DNA of 64,000 nucleotides from Coturnix japonica (Eukaryota; Chordata; Aves; Galliformes; Phasianidae): assembly GCF_001577835.2 (NCBI RefSeq), contig NC_029547.1:58140841-58204840 (forward strand). Reading direction: 5' to 3'. The first letter of the stretch is position 1; every line of letters starts with the position of its first letter. The notes under the pieces are model-generated. The model did not search any database. It was not told the DNA's origin and was given only the letters and a program-made list of their open reading frames with translations. Positions 23,701-36,591 of the stretch are shown here, piece after piece. Both the position numbers and the translations under genes were made by a program.

Positions 23701-26304
23701 CTCTTGGTTGCACAGCAGAGGGAAGCATGAGGCCCAGTGCTGGGTTAACATGCCCTTCCCTACTGGGAAAACTGAAAAGAGATCTATTTATTAATGACAG
23801 AACATTCTTCCACCATGCTATACATAGAACCTATGAAAATGGGTGACAAAATCAAGTATTTGAAATTGAATATATGTGCAAAATTGCACGGCAAATTTGA
23901 GCCACTGACAATATTTATAGTTGTAGCACTTAGTCATGGATTATATTTTAGTCATATTCGCATTTCTGATTTGATGCTGAAGAAGAATACCTTGTAATGG
24001 ATTTTAATTGTTCACTAATTTTTTCATTTACCCAACTTTGTTAAGATTTCTTTGTTTCTCCCCGGTTAGGAAACTTATAATCACAAGTTGATCATTTCTC
24101 TTCTGTACAGAGCCAATGCAGTGAGCATATATGAACTTATTTACGAAGTTAAGATGTTCACAGAAATTGCCAAAATGACAGCCACATTCACTGGAAAGTT
24201 TTCCATTTCTCACACTGAAATAAAAGTTCCTGTTTACACTATCCTCGAAGTAGAGAAATTATATGAAAGTTTTTATTTAAAAAAAAAAAATGGTAATGAA
24301 GCAAAAAGTCCATCTTCATAGCACAGTATGTCGGCCACAACATTAGCTGAGGCCTTATTTCAAACAACTACTAAGAAGCACTCATGAGCAGAAAATATGG
24401 TCCACTGGACTTATCCCAGTGGAAATAATGAAACTAATTCTGAATAAGCCTTTATGTACCTTTGTACAGATCCACTTGACAGATCTGTGATGAGATCTTT
24501 AAGAAAAAATATCATGTTCGAAAACATCTGAGCAATATAATTCACAACCTCAAATTCTGATCACTGTTTTCAAATAGAAAGTGTGTAGAAGCTGGCTCTT
24601 TGTGGAGAAAATGCTCAATTTGCAACAAGTCAAGAATGTCCATCAAAACGCAAAATCAGTTATCAACATCAGTCCCCAAATTCCTGATTTTTTAACTCAA
24701 ATTAATCCCATATTAATCTGCTTTCTGGCCAATGACATGACTGCATTTCCTAGCCAGGTTATTTTTATGATGAACTCCAGGAATTTTTCTGAAGAATCAG
24801 GGAAAACATGATTAAGTCCATACTTGCAGCCATTTTAATGGAGCAAAAGCCCAAAATAAACGAGTTGTGGACTCACAGTGCCCTCAGTACAACCGGTACA
24901 GTGGCAGTGCTAAGGAAAGAAAATGGGGCCATCCCCAGGGCCAACTCTGTTGTGTGGTGTTGTACCAAGATCTCAAAATATTATTTTCCTTCATCATGAA
25001 TTTGTCAAACACTCAGCAGAATCCCTCCATGGACATGAAGTTCTCTGTTCCTGTGATTGCCCTACCACATCCTCAGGCCTTCAGCCTGGGTGAGAACACA
25101 CTGAAGTTGTGGTAGGACCTTTTCCATATTATCTGCTGTGGTTGATGAGTATCATTTCCCTGCACGCACACAATTTGTGTGACATTCCCCCAGACGTAAT
25201 CTTGGACTCATCTACATACAGTATTTTTTACAAATGAAAAATAAAGGGATGAAGTAAAATCAAAACAGTTTGCATTTTTCATCTACTCCTACATCTGGTC
25301 AGAGTTAAGCTAGGAAGGTATGCTAAGTTTAGCTGCAGTCTATAAAAATACTTTGAATTTTAATATATTTTCCCGTGGCATGTCTTTGGTCTTTTTCCAG
25401 CCCTGCAGAATGTGGCTTAAGACAGACATCATGTCACAGAAAATATGAAGAAATGCTTGTGGATTGTTTTTTTACCTTTTGTCACCTTTATACCAAGACA
25501 CTGATATATAGACATATTCACAGGTGGGCACACACTGCTATTCTTAAGAAGTCATATGCTTCTACAGAGCCTTTTATCTCTTTTTCTTCCTCTTCCTTCC
25601 CAGAAAAGAAAAAATAAATAAAGAAGAATTAGAAAATCCAGATCCCAGGGCAGAAGTTAAAACAAGACAGATGTGTTTTTCATTTGTACATTTTCCCAAC
25701 TGACTCCTTGAGGATTTTTTCTTCTGATCTTATTATCAGCATTGACTTGAAGAGCTGCTTATTGCTTCGAATGAACCATGTTATGGGAGACATTTAATAT
25801 CTAGAAGTATTAATAAAACTTCGTTTTTAACTGATTTACATCCTAAGGTTACTTTCACTTACTTAAGGAAATGTTACTTACTTTGCAGGTACAAGTACCC
25901 AACAGAGAATTCACTTTTTTTTAAATGCTTGTGATATGATTTGGTTCACGTGCTCTTGATCCTGGCTGTACTTTAGGTGTATCACTTGGCCAAGGAGGGG
26001 TTTTAGAGGGGACATAAAAGAAAAACAGCAAAGGCTTTTTCCATTTTCCTTAATTACCTTGTCAAGATGGTGCTGAAAGGGGCAGGTGAAGGGTAGTCTG
26101 TTCCCATGGATAATATGATTTACTTATTTTTAAAACAGAATGCATCCCCTCAGGCCTCCACTAGATGAATGTTGATCATATCTCTTGTTACATAGGATAC
26201 TGCCTTCTTTTCCATCACAACTTGAAATGCTCTTTGTGAAGCTCCTTTACTTTGTATTGCCTTTCTTCTGACCTCTCATTCCAAAACATTCCTAGCCCTG
26301 CAAT

Positions 26305-26322
26305 AGTAATAATAATAATAAA
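26305..26322 (+). repeat. (TAA)n microsatellite
   Basis: About six units with one flanking impurity. Confidence 0.8.
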
Positions 26323-29300
26323 TCTAGCTGACATGTAAAAGCAGTGAAGTTATTCTTTTATCACTGTTTTAGGTTCAGTATAAGAGTGATTTTCTGTGAT
26401 GTTAAGGAACGTACCTATGAAGATCTATGCCTGAAGAATGTGATTCTGAAAAGTATTGCAGATTGAAGACTTCAGCCATGCTTCTTGAAAGAAACTGCCA
26501 AAATGTCATGCAGCACCAAAACTGCATTCTTATAGCACACAGGTAAGTACAGTCTTGTTGTTTTGTTATTCTGACGTCTGCATTTTAATGCCTCCTTTGG
26601 CATCTGCCAGTGGTGCTGCTCCCACAGCATCTATGTGCTTGCAGAGAAAACTAGTCCAACATTTGCAGCACTGAGATCCAGAACACTCTGCCTACTAGCA
26701 TGAAAAGCAGTAGGGGCAGAGCCAACCTCACATTTACTGCCTGCCTTTCCCAAGCAGCTATCAATACACTCCATATGAGCAAGGATGCCCAACAATCTGT
26801 ACCCAGACAAAATCTCTTCTGGTTGCTCATTGACTTTTTGCAGAACACTTCTCAAAGGTCCCATTAAATCGATCGGGTATAAAAAACATGTGGAAAGTTG
26901 TGCTTCAGGGAGGCATCCAGAATCTACATTATCAAGTGCTGCTGACACTGAACTACATGTCTACTTTTCATCATATGATAAAGATTTGTTAGTTTTGAAG
27001 CCTTTGTGATCTCTTTGCCAGTAAGGGTGCAAAGCTAGGCTAGATCCATTGAAGCTAGAGATGTTCCAGTGCCATGTAATAAACAACACAGAGTAACAAG
27101 GTTGAAGATGTGCTAACGGTAGATCCCCAGCAAACAAAAGGCAGATACTCACTCTTTTTTTCACTTTTCATTTCAAATTAGAATGGCCTAAAGACACTCA
27201 TAAAGTTTGAGTACTTCCACTTGGCAGTCTGTGGAAGTGCTCCCTTTCCATATCTCCCTCTTCCACGTTTCTCTTCCTTCCCCACATTCTGGTTTTGTGT
27301 CATTCTTCACTGTGGTTTCTGAGCATGTTGTAGAGAAAACCATTGTGGAAGACTGAAGTTCTAGATACTGCAGTCTCTGTCTTTTCTTGTCTACCTGATG
27401 ACAGTTTCATTGGATGTTCATGCTTGAGAACAGCAATTTAATGTACACCCAGGCTGTGGTTTTATAGAAAACTTCTTCAGAAATGCGTAAAAGGTGGTAG
27501 GAAAACCCTCAGGAAGCCACAGGAAAAGAAAAGAAAAAAAAAAGAATTAAAAAAAAAATGATGTCTTCAAAATGTGTATGGTTGAAATTACAGATGATGG
27601 TTATGTTCCATAATGCATTTTCCATTTTTGTTTTTCATTTTTTCCTATAATGAGCATTCTATATTCTTCCACTAATAGGGAGAAAATAACTTTCTCTAAA
27701 GATAAAATCTCTTGTAAATGACTTCAGTTTCTTCCCAAATTTGTCATCTATATTTCCTCCGCAGTGTGTTTCATTAGGGTGTAAATTCACAATATGCTTC
27801 CAATATAGATTATTTTTGGACTTGGTCAGTTACCTTCTTCTCAGTACAGTCAATATCTCAAGTAATTCGGGGGAAGAAAAAGTGAGCTAGAAAAACAAAG
27901 TACAGGGACAAGAAAATATATAGATGCTAAATTTCTCAGCTAAATAGACTGAGAAATACCAGCATGAAAAATACAGCCCAGCCAGGCAGGCTGGTGGTGC
28001 ATCCATCTGCACATGGGTCTGCACATCTCCTTCTGCAGCCCTTCCCCATTGCAGAAGCCTCCAGTAAAGACAGAGGGAATAACTTCCTGTGGGCTCCAAC
28101 TGCTGCTGCTAAAACTGCTGTGAGAATAATACACCTAAGAATAGGTTGCCTGTGAGGGACAAAGAAGCTTCTCCATTAGTGACTTTTAAGATGGGAGATG
28201 TTTCTTGACAGTGGTTTTTGCACCACTAATCCTGCTCTTCTGCAGAACTTTCAAATACTGCTCTCAGATTATCTGGCTGTGATGGTGAAATCTCTTTTTC
28301 CAGATTCTCTTTACTCAGCTCTTGTAGTATAAATAGCTACTGTATAAAATATATCATCCTATAATAAATCAGTAACTTAATTCCCATTTATTTCTATAAC
28401 TTAATGTATACTTCCATTTTCTTATTTTTAAGACAATTCCTATTTGCATTTTTGGCTTTTTGAATTAATTAGAATAGCCTGACTTACTGCAAGGCAGCAG
28501 CTGTGAAGCTCAAGGTGACAGCAAATGAATACAGGAGTGCAGACACTGCCGCAGTTGCCATTAGTGAAACAGAAAGGCCGTTTCCTCTGCAATGAAGAAA
28601 CACACTTTTCTTGTGATTCAGACAGAATAGGAGGATGTTTGTTGGATGCACTGTATGTGAAAGGATGACTGAGACATGGGGGCCATTTTTGCATCACCCT
28701 TACTTTATGGACATCCATATTTAACTCTTATTGTGTCTTCATGCTATGGGGAGCACGGCTGAGTTTAGTTACTGAAGGTTTTCTCCTACACTATAATTTA
28801 AGATGATTTGAGGCTAAATGCTGAAACCTGGAAACTGCTTGGGTGGTTCTAGGTCCCTTGGGCAAAAATCTTGTTACTCAAAACCCCACGAGCTTTAAGG
28901 GTGGAGCTGAAGAAGAGGGAAAATTGAAGTGGTAAAGTCTTTATTTAACACGTCAGCTTTGCCTCAAGTGGTATCTGTACTGGTTCTGGCCTTGTGTTTC
29001 CTTATACTGCTGGGGCTTTGTTTTATTCTTTAACTCATTGCTACACTTTGCCTGTGTTCATACTAGTGTTCAGTAATGTGTAATGGATATCTACCTCTTA
29101 TGTGTCAGAGGGCTGTACATCAGTCCACAAAGTACTCAGTGTGCCAGATTAGATTGTATGATCTTTCCATCAAAGACCATCCAATCAGCAAGTGCCATGA
29201 GGCTGGGAATTTATCTGGGGCGTGTAACTACAGCCAGCCTTAGATAAGCCTACCACAAGACCTCGAAGCTGACCACTGAAATCTGAGATTGTTTCAGTTT

Positions 29301-29534
29301 GGAGGAAAAAAATTGACCAAAACTTTGTCACCTGTTCCATTATAGAAATGGTCATGTTAAATTATCAACTTAGACTGAAAAAAAAAAGGAAGATTTCACA
29401 ATGAATTTCCCTCCAGGCACTGATTTTTCTTTCTGCTTTAGTCCAGAGGGTAACTATGGTAACACTAAGGAAAAAAAATGCAAACACTGAAACAACCACC
29501 TTTATTATTTATTTTCTGTTGGATTTCATCCCAT

Positions 29535-29604
29535 TAAAAAAAAAAAAAAAAAAAAAAAGAAAGAAAAAAAGAAAGGAAAAGGAAAAGAAAAAAAAAGAGA
29601 GAAA
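29535..29604 (+). repeat. Poly(A) grading into A/G-rich tract
   Basis: A run of about 23 A followed by GAAA/GGAAAA units. It may be the tail of an unrecognised retrocopy, but the upstream sequence shows no match I know. Confidence 0.85.
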
Positions 29605-30051
29605 ATTATGCTGTTTCTGTTACATCGCTTTACAGCATGCAATTTTTTAAACGGGTCTTTTACACTTATAGTATGGCTTGGCACTGGCTGCCTTTGAATT
29701 TCCATTACATGAGCACTATGCAGTGATGCTGCACCACAGCCTGGAAATTCCTTCAACTGATGAAACTGGATGAGAGAAGAGCAGCCACATGGGAAAAATT
29801 AGGGAATTCTGTGGGTTTTTTTTCTTGACTCTATGAAAAATGGACATTTAGGTCTTAGAACCCCTTGCTATCTATCTGCACAACTTAAAGAGAGCGTATT
29901 ATGGTTCATATTGCTTGTACACAGACGAAAGCTTCTTAATCTTGTATACTTAGACTGAAACCTCCTCTGTACAGGCTCTTTGGCCTTGATTTGCAGTTTG
30001 ATCTTTAGTTGAACTATATGTTTAAAATAGTTGTTGGTTTGGACAGAACCT

Positions 30052-30212
30052 ATCATAGAATCATGGAATTACAAGATCATTTAAGTTGGAAAAGACCTTT
30101 AAGGCCATCTAGTCCAAACGTCAACCCATCCCACTGTGCCCACTAACCATGTCCCTCAGTGCCACATCTGCACTTTTCTTGAGCACCTCCAGGGTCTTCT
30201 GAGTAGGTGGAT
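30052..30212 (-). mobile_element. CR1 LINE 3' end, reversed
   Basis: Antisense CR1 motifs on the plus strand: 'atcatagaatcatggaatt', 'agttggaaaagacctttaagg', 'ccatctagtccaaacgtcaaccca' and 'cttgagcacctccagg'. 5'-truncated. Confidence 0.93.
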
Positions 30213-32799
30213 CTCCTGTTTGCCTGTGCGATGCCCTTGTCTGGCTTGCAGCACAACATGAGAAGTTGATGTCTCAGACCTACCAATGTGAAGATAAAGA
30301 TTTAGATCTTTATCTAAAACAGCAGCAGAACAGTAGTAGAAAAGATGAGCAATTGAGATTTTCTTGGTAGCAGAGGAGAGTGAAAAATATGGTCAAGGGG
30401 AGAAAAAGAACTTAATAGTTAAACACAGAGAAAAAAAATAGGTCTATGTGCCACACCACACTTTGGAAGATGAGACAGGGACTGCAGCAATGAGCTGTTT
30501 CTCAGGAAAATGAAGGATGCATCTTGTTAGGCACTCATCAATTATTAATACTCTGAATTGAGACCACAGGCACTTGGAAATGATGGAGCTGGACTGGAAC
30601 ATCTGTGCTATGCTTGGGATTCTCAAATGACAGCTCTTCCTGCTGACAGACAGTGAAAGAGGTATTTTATGAACCTGGAAAACTTAGCAGCAATTGCAGT
30701 TACTACAGCAAAGCAAAAATGACTTGGTTTGAAGAAGAAAATGAGAGGCAACCTCTGTAAAACCACCCTACTGCTGCATTTTGTCCTGAACAGAAAAGTA
30801 TTCAATTCTGTTTAGGGAACCAAAAGGATGATACTAGCACACCAGCATACCACAGCTCACATCACTGTGCAATCAGATCACTGTCTGCCTAAAAATGCAT
30901 ATGATGCTTTGCATTTGTCAAGTCTCCTCAGGTATTCTGGTGCAGCCCAGCAAATTGTTAAGACCCCAAAGCAGCTGAAACTGGAAGTTTTTGAGTCAAT
31001 AGATTCCCCAAACAGGAAGTTATTTATTGCTGAATGTGCCTGGCTGAAGATCCTCCTCAGTGGAAACCAAAAGATCTCAAGGCAATTTGCTCCAGGGCTT
31101 TTCACAGCAAAGCATCAATGCACATGCAGAACACCCCTGGAAAGGACAGTAGTGGAATCTTTCACACATTAAACAAACACACGTGGCCTCAAAGTGACCT
31201 GTGGGAGACTATCAGAAAAAGGAGGAAAACATTCCCATTCATCACCAACATCCCACAGGAGCCTTGCTGCCATTTTCCATGGCAGTGTCTGGAGGCTGGG
31301 CGCTCTGCATCTTTCCAGCCGAGTGATGAAATGAATTACAGCCTTTTCAAATTGCTGCTCAGGATGTGCTCTGCATACAGATTGTGCGAATTCCTTGGCT
31401 TTCACTTGCATCCTGAGTAACTGCCTGTTCTTGAATCTTGTTAATAAATCAGAGATGACACTTGTTCAATTGAACCTTGCACGCAGTGGGATTGCCAGCA
31501 CGCAGGAACAAAAACACCCTATCACAATTCTCTGGAGATCATAGGTAATAAACAGGCAGTCAAAGAAATCTAGGACATGGTGGAAAATGGAGGTCTTGTG
31601 CTGGGAAGATGAAAATGTACGGCCTGATACTGACTTCTTGTTTTATGACGTATCTTGTAGATGCACCTACAGAGAGGCCTCAAGAACCTAGCGATGAAAC
31701 AGATCACTGTTATTCTCTAATCCAATCATAATTAATTTGGAAGAACTGTAGAAATCATTTTCTTTTGTGTGCACTGTAAATTGGAGTGCATTCCCATACC
31801 AAAATTATGTAATGGTGAGGTGTTGGAAACAAAAGTTTATCCACAGTGATATTTCCAAATTTACAGCTGGTTGGGGCTGTCATATCTTACAGTAATACCC
31901 AACAAATCAAGTTCAAGACATACTAAACCTAACTTCCCTTTCATAAACATAATTCTTGAGTATTGCTCAAGAGAAAAAAATGGGTCAGAAGATCCTGTGC
32001 TGTTCATCCTGCTAGAAAAGAAATGAAATTTAGTAACTCTGAAAGGTCTTTGGACAATGGAGCTAGACAAATGGTTTTTGGCAGGAGCCTGATTCTCAGT
32101 TGCCAGACTCTCTCTGCAGGAGCTTCACCTTTCTTGGTGGAAGCCCTTCTGTTTCTCTCTGTGGGCTCTTCCATCTGCATACCTATAGCTGAGCTGTTCT
32201 TCTTGAGCCCCTGGAAAAAAACCCCCCTGGAAACAGAAGTAAATGAGTGAGCTATGTAAAACACACTCAGAGCATCATCAAGGATGCCTTTTTAAAATGT
32301 GAAATGTGTAATGCTGTAACACTACCTAAGATCTGGTCACAGATCCTAAGAAGACAGGCAAGAAGATGGTGTATTATTTCTCTCATGGAATAGCAAAGAA
32401 ATCTGTGCGTGGATACAGTTAACAAACAACTGGTGCATGTTCAGTAATTTAAGCCACTGTGTTTAAATATAATACTTTTCAGTCGAAGGTCTCACTGAAC
32501 AGGTGCCATGAAGAGTGTCAAACTCTGTTCTTGCCCACATCGAAAATCTTCCAAAAGTGCTTTTACCCAGATTCACTTTGCATTGCATCAAATGGGGACA
32601 ATGTCCTCAGGCCCATACTGAAAAGAATAACTTTCATTTCCCCTTCCTGCATGGGGCAGGTTGTGTAAGACGGAGTTTGAAGCAATAGCTCCATTCCTAG
32701 GCAATTTCTAGGGTTTAAATCATTATTGTAATTTATTTATTTATTTTTTAATATTTATGGGGAGGATTTTGAATGACTTCTCCAAACAGACTGATACAA

Positions 32800-32858
32800 T
32801 AAACATAAAAATAAAAATAAAAATAAAAATAAAAATAAATAAAAATAAAAATAAAAAT
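32800..32858 (+). repeat. (AAAAT)n microsatellite
   Basis: About ten ATAAA pentamers with one tetramer interruption. Confidence 0.92.
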
Positions 32859-32940
32859 GTTTTCATTTCACATCTCTTTAAGGTGAGATAATTTCTGAAA
32901 AACTTGAAGCTGGTAAATTTCCATAAAAAGATTTTCTTCA

Positions 32941-33014
32941 GGAAAAAAAAAAAAGAAAAGAAAGAAAAGAAAAGAAAAGAAAAGAAAGAAGAAAAAAGAA
33001 AAGAAAAAGAAAAA
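32941..33014 (+). repeat. (AAAAG)n microsatellite
   Basis: Poly(A) start grading into about eleven AAAAG-like units, all purine on the plus strand. It lies 82 bp from the (AAAAT)n array. Confidence 0.92.
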
Positions 33015-33304
33015 TTGATGTATACATGTTAGATCCAATTGCCTAAGAGCCTGCAGCATTTAGTTCCAGACACTGGAATAAGCAGCCACCAGAATTCAGC
33101 TGCTCCAGAAGGATGAATTAAGAGAAGAAATTGCTCAGATAATGGAGCTCTGATCCAAGAGCAATTAACACCCTGACCTGCCCCCAGAAGTGGACAGCCG
33201 AATGAGTTATTTGCCATTAAAACAGTAATCAGAGGAAAGGATGCTGCAGTTCTTCTGCTGCAGGATTATGTTAAAGTAACCCCCAATAGAACAAGCCAAA
33301 GTAA

Positions 33305-33965
33305 TTCATAGAATCACAGAATAATTGGGTTTTCGGGGACCTCAAAGCCTACCCAGCTCCAACCACCTGCCATAGGCAGGGCTGCCACCCAGCAGCTCAG
33401 GTTAGAGCACGGCCCATCCAACCTTGCTTGCAGTGCCTGCAGGGGTGGGCACCCACAGCTTCTCTGGGCATCCATGTAAGGGCCTCATCTCTCTGAGAGA
33501 AGAATTCCTTCTCACAGTTCACTTGACCACCTCCTTTCTTGAGTCAAAACTGTTTCCTCTTGTCCTATCACCATCAGACCATGTAAAGATCTACACGTTT
33601 GGCTCTTGGCTGTGTTGAACCTCGTCAGATTCAGATAGGCACACTTCTCAAGCCCATTGAGGCATCCCTTGCTTCTGCTGTGTCAACTACACCACTCAGC
33701 TTGGTGTCATCAGCAAACTTGCTGAGGGTGCACTCTGTCCTGGTTTGATGTCATTGATAAAGAATTTGAAAAGCACCAGTCCCAAGACAGACTCCTGTGG
33801 GACTCCACTAATGACCAAACTCTGCTAATTAAATTCATTTATCCATCCGTTAAATCCATACCTCTTGAATTTAGAGACAAGGATGTGGAGTGGGATTATG
33901 TCAAAGGCCTTGCAGACATCCAGGATGGATGCCACAAGGACATGCACTCTCAGCATGGTTCCTCC
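33305..33965 (-). mobile_element. CR1 LINE (or closely related), long 3' UTR type, reversed
   Basis: On the plus strand it starts with the antisense tail 'attcatagaatcacagaat' and continues with 'ctccaaccacctgccataggcagggc'. Further along are 'cttggtgtcatcagcaaacttgctgagggtgcactc', 'actcctgtgggactccac' and 'tgtcaaaggccttgcagacatccagg', which are antisense blocks typical of a longer 5' CR1 section. One internal block is missing or too diverged to follow. Decayed. Confidence 0.88.
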
Positions 33966-36298
33966 TCTGCACTGTAGGCCAGCAGATGTCTGAAAAGGTG
34001 CTGAAATTGACAGTTAGTACTGCTCCCTAATGCCACCTCTCTGCAAGTGGTTTTTCTATGGAAGGCTGAGAAATGGCTTCAGATCTTACTTCCAAATGCT
34101 TTCACCTTCCACTCAGCAATATTTGGAATGAGTTTGTTTTTGCTTCAAAACCAGCTTTCTCAGGCACAGGATGTTGCTGGGAAAGCGAGATGCTCTTCTT
34201 GGCACTGGATAGGGCAAAATACCGAAGTGTTCACAGTGAAAAGTTAATAACGGTGAATCCCAGTGATCCCTTTTCCAAACTGATAGTTGTCAGCACAGAA
34301 AGGATGTGTGTATCTTAACCTCTTCACACTTTGCACTGCACATTATTGTCTTCTCCTTGCAGGTGTGCTCTGTGACAACTGCTCATACAGCATGGTGCAT
34401 CTCATGGCTGCATGAGAAGAAAGAGGCTCTAACTCTGACATCCCTCAAAAATCCTGCTAAATCCCAAAACATGCTTCCTGACACCACATGTTGAATCCCA
34501 CCTCCCTGCAGGCAATAAGCCCCTTGCTCTGCAAGTAGAACTGGAGACCTCTCCCTCTGACCCTCTGGAGTGCCATCTGCAGACCATGGGGATGGTAAGC
34601 CTCCAGTGACAGCCTTCAGAGCACACAGGATGGGATCTCCTTGGCAGTTGGATACCCCTGCTGACACCATGCCACTGCACTCCCTGCTGTTCCTGGAGAT
34701 GAGCCATAGGCCATGAAACCTTACGCTGGTCTCAGCCTCTTGGCATCCTGCTGTCTGGTGAAACTAATGTGGAACATATTACACACAGTAATTGCCATTG
34801 CACACTTGGACACACACTGTCTGTAAGCCCACATTCAGCAAAAGAGCATATAGTTTAATCTCTTATTTTCTCTCTTTTTTTTCTCCCATAAACACTGATT
34901 ACATTATGTTACAGAAAGTGCAAACATCTTAATGGGTTTCAGAGTAAAACTGATATTTTTAGGGAAACTGGGAATCAAAAGCCTGATTTGCTAAAAATGT
35001 GATTACATATCCTAAAACTCTGTGAATGCAAATTATTTTGCAAGTCCTTTTTCATACTTCTTGGATGTCGTGAAATCAATGATATATTTATAGCTATGAA
35101 GTGTGGCTTGATGGAAGCCTTAATTGGGTTGAAATAAAACCTGCTTTCCTTCCCTCCAGGAATGGTGATTTACTGTCATATAATACTCAGTGCTTGGCCA
35201 GAATGGCAGTCGGCACCTTTCCCCTTCAGTGATGGGTGGGAGATAAGCATGGGGCTGCCTTTCATTCATCTCCATGGCACAGCTGGGAGAAGCAGAAAAA
35301 GGAGAGAATGATGTGGAGCTGAATTGAGGTATTCCCTCCTCCGATTCCCTCCTTCCTCTTTCTGCTTCAAGGAAAATGAAAGGAAGTACATAATGCCTGA
35401 AAGGATTTACTGTTCTTCACTGGAGAATTTCTTTCCATTTTTATGGCTTTTGGGTGGTTTGAAATAGAGAGGTAATAGATGTTTTCACAGCACCTGAACA
35501 CATTCTGATCTCCTCCTGCAAAGCATGAGATCATGACGCAGTATTTGACCCATATGTGCGTTCTACATTGAAGCTTGTGCTCTTCCTGCAGTTCTGATTT
35601 GAATATGTGTTGAAAGGAATCCTGTAGTACAAGAGAGAGGTCTATTTGGCACTACATGGCACAATTATCAAACTTTTCCTGTTGCACTAGTGTAAATCCC
35701 CTATGGATTCACAGAGGAGTAAAAATAGAAGAACTGCATCCCAGTATCCTTACAGTGAGACGTAAGGTTTCTCATAGCTTCTATTGAAAGAGAGTGGATT
35801 TTCCCCACTGTCATCCCTGTCACACAATGTTTAAACACTGTCATGTTTAAACATACATGTTTAAACTCTTACAGAAATTCGGGTGGGATCCAAATTCTGC
35901 CAGCAGGGTTCAGCCTCTTCCTTGCCATGGTAGGATGCAGCTTTGATAGGGCACAGTTTCTTTTCAGTGATGCTCACTGTGACACCTCCCATACTAATGT
36001 CATATAAGGGCATTAATGCCTTCACAAATCACATCAAACTTATAAAACCTGGCACTGATCTTTTGCTCCCTTCCATCCTGGCCTATTTTTTTTTCTGCAG
36101 AGTTCTTTTTACAGATCTGGGAAAAAAGCATGTGTTTTGCTCCCCATCTGTATACTTCTGCATACAAAAGGAACCAGAGAGACAGTTTGCTGTTTTGAGT
36201 TGCCTCAAAGATGTAAAATTCAAACCAAGTTTTGCAGCCACTTACTTGAAAATGCTTGTGTCAAATCCTGTCCTCACTTATCTCCACTGACTGCACTC
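33966..36298. other. AT-rich stretch, no gene recognised
   Basis: No exon or repeat recognised except the triple GTTTAAAC cluster at 35827-35866. Confidence 0.4.
35827..35866 (+). repeat. Triple ATGTTTAAAC cluster
   Basis: The decamer ATGTTTAAAC occurs at 35827-35836, 35843-35852 and 35857-35866. Each contains the palindrome GTTTAAAC and resembles a forkhead-type TGTTTA core. Spacing is 16 and 14 bp. It could be a small expansion or a factor cluster. Confidence 0.6.
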
Positions 36299-36299
36299 A

Positions 36300-36536
36300 G
36301 CACACTGGATACCAGAGAAGTGGCTGAAAATTCAGGCTGGGTATTAGGAAAACTTCTCCAAAAGAGTGAATACATCAGCACAGGTTGCCCACGGAGGTGG
36401 TGGAGTCACTGTCCCTGGAGGCGCTCAAGAGACTTGTACATGTAGCACTGAGGGACCCAGTCAATGGGCATGCTGGTTGGACTGGATGATCTTAGGGGTC
36501 TTTTCCAACATTAGCAATTCAATTATTCTATGGAAG
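36300..36536 (+). mobile_element. CR1 LINE 3' fragment
   Basis: 'caggttgcccacggaggtggtggagt', 'ccctggaggcgctcaag' and 'tggttggactggatgatct' followed by 'tttccaaca' and a degenerate 'attctatgg' tail identify a plus-strand CR1 3' end. It points towards the minus-strand CR1 that starts 55 bp further on. Confidence 0.93.
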
Positions 36537-36591
36537 CAGTTCTTCCTGCTGATGTTTTAATTCTCAAGTAACCTACATCTGCATCATCTGT

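Larger units (their letters stand above)
20290..30050. other. AT-rich gene desert segment
   Basis: No exon, RNA gene, CR1 or other transposon was recognised in nearly 10 kb. Simple repeats: (TTTA)n at 20674-20702, (TAA)n at 26305-26322, A/G-rich tract at 29535-29604. Open frames such as 22097-22393 plus and 26631-26948 minus have no recognisable domain. Confidence 0.4.
30213..33304. other. AT-rich stretch, no gene recognised
   Basis: No exon chain or transposon was recognised. Overlapping frames at 30828-31420 and 31963-32264 occur on both strands and show no domain signature. Adjacent pentamer microsatellites lie at 32800-33014. Confidence 0.4.

Noticed and set aside
26631-26948. 105-codon minus frame near a possible exon
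   Set aside because: No domain, no convincing splice sites in phase, overlapping frames on both strands.
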